DNA from: Bryobacterales bacterium | Lineage (GTDB): Bacteria > Acidobacteriota > Terriglobia > Bryobacterales > Bryobacteraceae | Direction: 5' to 3' | DNA: 7,205 bases | Assembly (NCBI GenBank): GCA_003487005.1 | Contig: DNFG01000295.1 | Coordinates: 1-7,205, forward strand | Shown here: one piece after another, positions 6,203-7,205 of the stretch | Layout of the letters: each line of letters starts with the position of its first letter | How positions within the stretch are numbered: the first letter of the stretch is position 1 | The notes under the pieces: model-generated | Told to the model about the DNA's origin: nothing | Databases searched by the model: none | Seen by the model: only the letters and a program-made list of their open reading frames with translations | Program-made: the position numbers and the translations under genes

Positions 6203-7177
6203 TTGTCACGTAGGGTTGTTGTAACTGGCGTTGGGCTGGTGTCAGCGCTCGGTCTGAACACGGAGGACACCTGGTCCGCCGTGCTGGCCGGGAAGAGCGG
6301 CATCGGTCCAATCACGCAGTTTGACGCGACGGAGTTTTCCACTCGCATCGCCGCGGAAGTGCACGGATTCGATCCGTTGCAGTTCGTTGACCGGAAAGAA
6401 CTGAAGAAAATGGGGCGCTTCATCCAGTTCGCCATTGCGGCGAGCGAGGAAGCGCTCAATTCTTCCGGACTGCAGGTCACGCCGGAGAACGCCGAGCAGG
6501 TGGGCGTCTACATCGGGAGCGGGATCGGCGCCTTCGAGGTCATCGAGCGCGAGCACCGCAACCTGCTGGAGAAGGGCCCGGGGCGCATCAGCCCGTTCTT
6601 CATCCCCGCCACAATCGTGAATCTGGCCTCGGGCCATGTCTCGATCCGGAGCGGAGCGAAGGGTCCCAACTCGGCCACGTCCACGGCCTGCACGACCAGC
6701 GCCCACTGCATCGGCGACTCCTACCGGCTGATTCAGCACGGGTACGCCGACGCCATGATCTGCGGTGGCGCCGAAGCCTGCATCACCCCGATGGGCGTGG
6801 GCGGATTCGCCGCATTGCGCGCTCTTTCGACCCGCAATGACGAACCCGAGCGCGCTTCCCGGCCCTGGGATCAGGACCGCGACGGTTTCGTCGTCGGCGA
6901 AGGCTCGGGGATCCTGGTCCTGGAAGAGTACGAACTGGCCAAGGCCCGCGGCGCGAAGATCCTCGCCGAGGTGGTCGGCTACGGGATGTCGGGCGATGCG
7001 TATCACATCACGGCCCCGTCCGAGGATGGCGACGGCGCCTACCGGGTGATGCGCAACACTCTGCAGGATGCCGGTCTGCCGCAGAATGCGATTCAGTACA
7101 TCAACGCCCACGGCACCTCGACCCCGGTGGGTGACCAGATTGAAGCCGCCGCCATCAAGCGGACCTTCGGCGAGCAT
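6203..7177 (+). CDS. fabF: Beta-ketoacyl-ACP synthase II (3' end missing)
   Basis: The first 325 codons of a condensing enzyme that is usually about 410 residues. It joins malonyl-ACP to an acyl-ACP, lengthening the chain by two carbons with loss of CO2, in the cytoplasm. The N-terminus RRVVVTGVGLVSALG is typical. The active-site cysteine is C163 in STACTTSAHCIG, and the first catalytic histidine is H303 in NAHGTSTPVGD; both match the E. coli FabF numbering (C163, H303). CGGAEA, RPWDQDRDGFVVGEG and VGYG also fit KAS II. The second histidine (H340 in E. coli) would lie past the end. TTG at 6203 is the start, supported by GGGAG upstream. The frame stays open to 7205, but codons after 7177 (RSEEHTPEI) are translated sequencing adapter, not protein. 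It probably shares a transcript with acpP. Confidence 0.96.
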
Positions 7178-7205
7178 AGATCGGAAGAGCACACGCCTGA
7201 AATCC
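7178..7205 (+). other. Illumina TruSeq adapter remnant (artefact)
   Basis: The sequence opens with AGATCGGAAGAGC, the universal start of the Illumina adapter. It then follows the Read 1 (index-side) adapter for 28 bases with only two mismatches (C for T at 7196, A for C at 7202). It is not genomic. On the opposite strand it gives the familiar GCTCTTCCGATCT, which feeds a false minus-strand reading frame starting at 7192. Confidence 0.95.

Noticed and set aside
6242..7192. 316-codon minus-strand open frame opposite fabF
   Set aside because: It is antisense to a certain fabF, and its start (VLFRS...) lies in the reverse complement of the sequencing adapter.

Overview
This looks like the end of a contig from a GC-rich, Gram-negative-type bacterium. 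The best guess is Acidobacteriota of the Solibacter/Bryobacter kind. That guess rests on a secreted protein combining RCC1 repeats, BACON-like domains and an 'NGYWLLDVNG...GDWSGDG' VCBS/FG-GAP-like module, a combination I associate with that group. It is an inference from domain style, not from a phylogenetic marker.

The window has two arms that diverge from a short intergenic region at about 5771-5905. The left arm is entirely on the minus strand. In order of transcription it holds a YqiA-like alpha/beta-hydrolase (5770-5129), a HAD-IIIA phosphatase of the GmhB type (5076-4426), a GT4-like glycosyltransferase (4339-2996), and a very large secreted RCC1-repeat protein (2924 to beyond the left edge). 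The gaps are 52, 86 and 71 bases with no convincing terminator, so the four genes could be co-transcribed. The sugar-phosphate phosphatase and glycosyltransferase suggest envelope or extracellular polysaccharide work, and the RCC1 protein carries an export signal.

The right arm is on the plus strand and is the conserved fatty-acid synthesis pair acpP (5906-6142) and fabF (from TTG at 6203, cut at the right end). A good sigma70-like promoter and a strong Shine-Dalgarno precede acpP. AcpP carries the growing acyl chain on phosphopantetheine, and FabF elongates it.

Two observations stand out. The RCC1 gene has 14 WG-strand repeats with a nearly exact 50-residue period and a split first/last blade, which predicts 14 blades, probably two seven-bladed propellers. 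Also, the last 28 bases (7178-7205) match the Illumina TruSeq adapter at 26 of 28 positions, so the fabF frame beyond 7177 is a sequencing artefact. I see no tRNA, rRNA, CRISPR, insertion sequence or phage feature, and no gene-free stretch longer than 300 bases. I found no convincing evidence of a previously undescribed system.
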